The position numbers and the translations under genes are program-made. A DNA stretch of 64,000 bases. It comes from Rhizophagus clarus. Its lineage: Eukaryota > Glomeromycota > Glomeromycetes > Glomerales > Glomeraceae. The stretch is taken from positions 312,501 through 376,500 of the forward strand of contig BLAL01000300.1 in the NCBI GenBank assembly GCA_015698045.1, given 5' to 3'. The notes beneath the pieces were generated by a model that saw only the letters and a list, made by a program, of their open reading frames with translations, did no database searches and was not told where the DNA came from. This document shows, piece after piece, positions 60,001 to 64,000 of the stretch. Position 1 is the stretch's first letter. Each line of letters begins with the position of its first letter.

Positions 60001-61492
60001 GTTATCATAATAGGTGGTGACATACCATTTGCAATAACCGTGTTGGTATAATCTTTCATTACAAAATATATACTAAATGAATAATATTTAGTCATTATCA
60101 ATGGTTAAACATTGTAAAAAGAATTGAAATTAAATTTAAAGATACATACCAAAACCCGACCTTCTCATTGTGATGCCGACAATAACATGTGATTCTTGTC
60201 GGTAAGATAGTATCACCGCTACTAAAGTCTACAATTTCACTACAATTAAATAACAAGATTTTACGCTGTTCTAATTGCATTGTTTTTTCATCATCTAAAT
60301 CCATTGGTTTATTTGTATCATCAGCTGATGGAGCAGTACTTGAATTTATTTTCGCATTTTTATTTTCCTTTTTACGTTGTGATCTCTTTCGCTATAATTA
60401 TGAATAAAAATACAAAAATCATGACTATTTTTTTTAATCAAGATAAATCCTTAATATTACATATAAGATTATTTTATTATACACCCTACCTCACGTTGGA
60501 CGCAACCTAGACAAGTGAGAACCTTTTTTGGCATATCACTTGCACAGACAACTGTAGCTTCTAAATTTAGCACTCCTTTTTCAGAAATATTCATTGCGTG
60601 ATCCGGTGGATTTCTTGCATTTTTAGTTTTAAGTTTTTCTTTAGCAACCATATATTCGGGTAACCGTAAGTGTGACCATAATGGCACTTTTTCTCCTTTA
60701 TCTGTGACAAGTTGTAGGCATAATTTAATTTGAGTTTCTACACGAGATTTAGCACCCGTCTGCGGGACTCCGAGAACACGAATTTGCAACCTAAATTTAG
60801 ATACAATTCATAAATGATTACGTAATGTAAAACCGAGTATTAACCGAAAAAAACCTAACCCTTTATCACTTATATCCTGCATTTGGCATGAACGATCCGA
60901 TTGTGATGACGAAATACTCGTTTCTCTAAAAAAAAAAAAAAAAAAATAAATAAAAAAAATAAATAAAATAAAATACAAGATAAAATAGAAAAAATATATA
61001 AAAACTAACATGCTATTATCCGATCCATTCACAAAATCTAAATAATTAACACCGTTTTGCGTGAAGCTCGTTATGCCTTGTGAAAATGACGGCGTCATGA
61101 ACTATTGAATGAATTAAAAAAAGAAATCTTTATTCCAAAGTCGATAATCTTTACTTATCTTTCTTTATATAATTGAATTAAAAAAAAAAAAATTTTTACT
61201 GCAAAATTTAAAATTAAAGTACATTATTTAGGGATTGTTGTCGGAGGTCACCTATAGTAGGCATTGCGTTAAAAACTGACTGGTGAACATGGTGATCTGT
61301 TTGTGCCGAAGGTTGTAGCTCTCTTGTTGGTGTTTGTTGAGGAGTTGTAAAGAAGAGAGGAGTATTTGATTCTAATACTTCTAGCTTTGGATCCAGCAAA
61401 GTTGAAGGGTTATACAAGTTATTCATTGAAAAGTCGTCTGACGTAGGCGAATATGGAGAGTCACAATTGTTTTCCTCAGAAGACGACGGCAT
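57002..61492 (-). CDS. MGA2/SPT23-type membrane-bound transcription factor
   Basis: ER/nuclear-membrane transcription factor that in yeast is cut loose when lipids are too saturated and activates OLE1 desaturase. Eleven exons: 61492-61223, 61101-61010, 60925-60860, 60790-60490, 60391-60150, 60072-59174, 59088-58906, 58821-58423, 58348-58292, 58226-57162 and 57075-57002, closing to 1215 residues. Order: Ser/Thr/Pro-rich start; conserved N-terminal domain (LQIRVLGVPQTGAKSRVETQ to ITCYCRHHNEK, about 143-325) continuing into SPPIMITDDHKSSK and a basic KRPRAEYDRR; low-complexity linker; IPT/TIG domain (about 598-684, RLIPSEGPTYGGVEVTILG to VVFFTYTD); ankyrin repeats (about 775-840, HTMLHIAAMLGYTRL and ALHYAAWTGKEDVV); acidic linker with repeated PNLQ-type units; and a single C-terminal membrane helix (LYLFWVPVLFVMVALAVV) followed by a short tail. 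Architecture is complete. Confidence 0.95.
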
Positions 61493-62439
61493 ATTATCCT
61501 GAACTAATAAAATTTGCGTTATTTGAAAAAATATTCAAATAAATAAAACTTTATTTTTGTTAATATATACTTTTATGACGCATCTAAAACTCAAAGTTTA
61601 TCTATTATCCAAGTGAGTTTAGCTATTATCTATTGAGAAGTATACTATTATCTTTTCTTATTGTAATATTTTTTTTTTTTTCTTTAAAAAAGTTGGTCAA
61701 TTGGTCATCTGGCTTATTTTTTTTTATTTATTTGTTGGACTTTTCTCGGTTACCCTGAAATTTTATAAGCGCATAATAAAAAGGGCACAGATTCCCTTAT
61801 TGAGAATGCAGTAGTCACATGGTATACAGTCTGAATTTGAGTCGTTAAAAAGAAATTCTTTTTGGCAGATTCCCACTGAAATGAAGAGATTGACCCTATG
61901 GATATTCATTGTATCATGCCTTCATCGGGTTTGAATATTTTTTTTTTAAAACAAGAAAGATTCAGTTTACAAGGGTAACTATCCCCTGAGGATCAGCAAC
62001 AGAAAAAGCTAATAAATTCCGAAACTAAAAGTATTAATAGACGAGGTTGAATAATCTTTGCGAGAGTAAAACAATGGCTGCAGTGCTGCACCTAAAAAAT
62101 TTTTTTTTTTTTTTTTTTAAAAAAAATGTTAAGTGATTCATTCCACAACTTTTCGAGCCTCGTTATTTACAAAGAAAAATTCAGATTTGGAATAATTAGG
62201 AATTTATACCGGTATCAATTAAGAAATTTCTAACTTTATATGTAACAACTAATGTTTATAGTTGATCATTGTCAAACGAAAAAACTTCGACATTATTTAG
62301 ATAATCTGACCAAGAATAGATCATCAATTTGTGCTAAAATTTCAAACTTGTTGCAAATATTCTTGGCAAACTAATAAAATTATATTTGAAAATTTTTTTT
62401 TTTTTTTAAACAAGAATGGTAATATCTAAACCAAATTTT
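61493..62439. other. MGA2 upstream region, no gene seen
   Basis: AT-rich with long T runs at 61668-61682 and 62098-62120. Presumably holds the MGA2 promoter. Confidence 0.5.
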
Positions 62440-62723
62440 GTTAATACTGGCGGAAAGAGGATGTTCGTATTCTTGAAGTTAGAAGAAATTTGAAGAAACA
62501 TGAACTGAGAAATGAGGCATTAGATATACTTATTGAATGTAAAAAAACTTATATTACTAGAAAAGAAATCAAAAAAAAAAGAAAGGTGTTAATAAAAATT
62601 GGATCCAAGTGTCTTAAATATACTTCTTCCGAATATTATTCTCAAATCAGTCAAAGGGCAACTTATATAGCACTACAACGTAAATTGAATGAAAAATTTA
62701 AATTTATTTATGTATTCACATGA
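62440..62723 (+). other. Short coding-like fragment, unrecognised
   Basis: An open frame from about 62440 (YWRKEDVRILEVRRNLKKHE) through ALDILIECKKTYITRKEI to TGA at 62721. Charged and plausible as protein but short, Lys-rich, with no clear start or flanking splice sites. It might be the relic of a transposon or family gene. Confidence 0.25.
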
Positions 62724-62910
62724 AATATAGTTCATTATCATATTCTTTAAAAAAATTGGATTGTTTAATAAAAATTTTTTATATTACACAAACAAGGATC
62801 TTTAGATTATCAACAGGTTGAGCTGCTTAGCAGCTGATAAAGTAACAAAACTTTCTTTATATCCATTATTATATAACAGGGATATTTTTATGATAATGAA
62901 AAGAAATTAA

Positions 62911-64000
62911 TTATTTTAAAAGGTATCCGAAAATCTCTTTATCCAACAACATTGCTTTGATATCAAGTAAGGGCATTGGAATAGTGATTTCGGTTTCTCC
63001 AGAACGGGTTTTATTCAGAACAAAAATTCCTTGTCTATAATAGTCCTCTAAATAAAGATTAAAAATTTTCCATTCATGACAAATCAAGCTTTCTCTGCAA
63101 TAATTAAAGAATTTATTTAAATTCATGCTGTTCCAAGTCGTACGATTCCTTCTTCTTTTGGCATCGACAATATGATTTGCCAATATATAAAACATTTCGC
63201 GGCGGTGAGTGTTAAAGGTCAATAGCACAGATTTTACTTCATTTTTCTCTAATTTGGGATTTTGGCAGGCTTTCTCTATTTTCTTCTTGTTTGATATCGA
63301 CCCCGAGTGTTTGGTTGTTTCAGCCTTTCTATTCAATTTATAATCTCTAAAGCTCGTTGCTTCATGAGCATGCCAATTCATTTTATCTTCTTCAATAAAG
63401 CTCCACACGGAAAAAAAACTGACTTTCTCACTAATCGCAAGAAAATGGATATTTGGAATGTCGCTAAGTAAGATCAATGCAACTCTGGCCTCCCGATTTT
63501 CAAATAAAGGACCATCGATATCATGGATCTAATAAATTTTTTAAATAAATAAAAAATGTTATTTACTTATTCGTTTATTGTACTAACAAAAAGATATATT
63601 AAAAAAAATTATTTACAATTATTTTGAAAATTGTCTTTGTGGCAGTAACCTTAAAATAATCACGAATAAGCTCCGCCTTCCTTATCAAATCAAAATTTAA
63701 AAATACGCGTTGAGAGTCGAATAAATTGTCCAGCAACATTAAGTAGTTTGAATCCAAAGTCGATAGGTCATCATTACCGTAAAAATGAATCCAAGTGATA
63801 TTTCTGTTATTATTGTGAAAAGCTTGATATTGTTCCAAAATGTGCTCTTTCGACCCAAATCCATAGAGCAAAATGTTCTTATTTCTATTTAGCTGAAATT
63901 CCCATTGAACGAAATATTTCGTAATAGATCTCTCAAGTTCATTAAGTTCATCACTGTGTCTCTCAGTGGTAAAAGAAAACTCAGTTTTGTCACTATGGAA
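62911..64000 (-). CDS. ORC2: Origin recognition complex subunit 2, C-terminal part
   Basis: Subunit of the six-protein complex that marks replication origins and loads MCM. The gene continues beyond 64000. Two exons are visible: 64000-63617 and 63528-62911, joined in phase 0. The first contains NILLYGFGSKEHILEQY, the ORC2 family hallmark at the start of its AAA+-like domain. The second begins IHDIDGPLFENREARVALIL, then LSDIPNIHFLAISEKVSF, the NWHAHEATSFRDY segment and the C-terminal winged-helix region (LNKFFNYCRESLICHEWK, TEITIPMPLLDIKAML), ending FGYLLK. 334 residues are within the window. Confidence 0.93.

Overview
This window is nuclear DNA from a eukaryote, very probably an arbuscular mycorrhizal fungus (Glomeromycotina, Rhizophagus-like). 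The evidence is strongly AT-rich intergenic DNA with long A/T runs, genes split by many short introns (mostly 50-200 bases, GT-AG), fungal-type housekeeping proteins, a tRNA with a canonical eukaryotic intron, and many decayed hAT and Tc1/mariner elements. The species call rests on overall character and recognised protein families, not on a database search.

Layout. 0-23 kb is a gene-rich block: the 3' end of an RRM RNA-binding protein (+), complex I subunit NDUFS6 (-), a secreted SOD with Cu-only features (-), eEF1B-gamma (-) divergent from cytosolic serine hydroxymethyltransferase (+), the snoRNP protein NOP58 (-), tRNA-Arg(UCU) with an intron (+), a NASP/Sim3-type histone chaperone (+) convergent with SKI8/WDR61 (-), and a bacterial-style chorismate mutase-prephenate dehydratase P-protein (+) divergent from SKI8. 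23-52.3 kb is a transposon island with no intact conventional gene. Element ends could be read from inverted repeats and target duplications: one Tc1/mariner, three hAT elements, an ORF1-only LINE-like retroposon, a Mutator-like cassette carrying a 32-bp minisatellite, and several MITEs. It also holds decayed members of probably lineage-expanded families. 52.3-64 kb returns to genes: a small Cys-containing ORF, a single-exon MYST acetyltransferase (+), TRAPP subunit BET3 (-), a STEEP1 homologue (-), the membrane-bound transcription factor MGA2/SPT23 (-), and the C-terminal part of ORC2 (-), which runs off the window.

Most genes are unrelated housekeeping functions (translation, snoRNP, chromatin, trafficking, replication, one-carbon and aromatic amino-acid metabolism). 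The strongest unusual signals are two introns with minor-spliceosome (U12-type) signatures in the neighbouring NASP and SKI8 genes, one of them AT-AC, and the fused P-protein. In the island, mismatches between paired transposon ends are mostly transitions, consistent with decay by deamination of methylated cytosine.

Exon coordinates were worked out by hand from splice signals, reading phase and family similarity. For most genes the summed exons close the frame exactly, but no transcript evidence was available.
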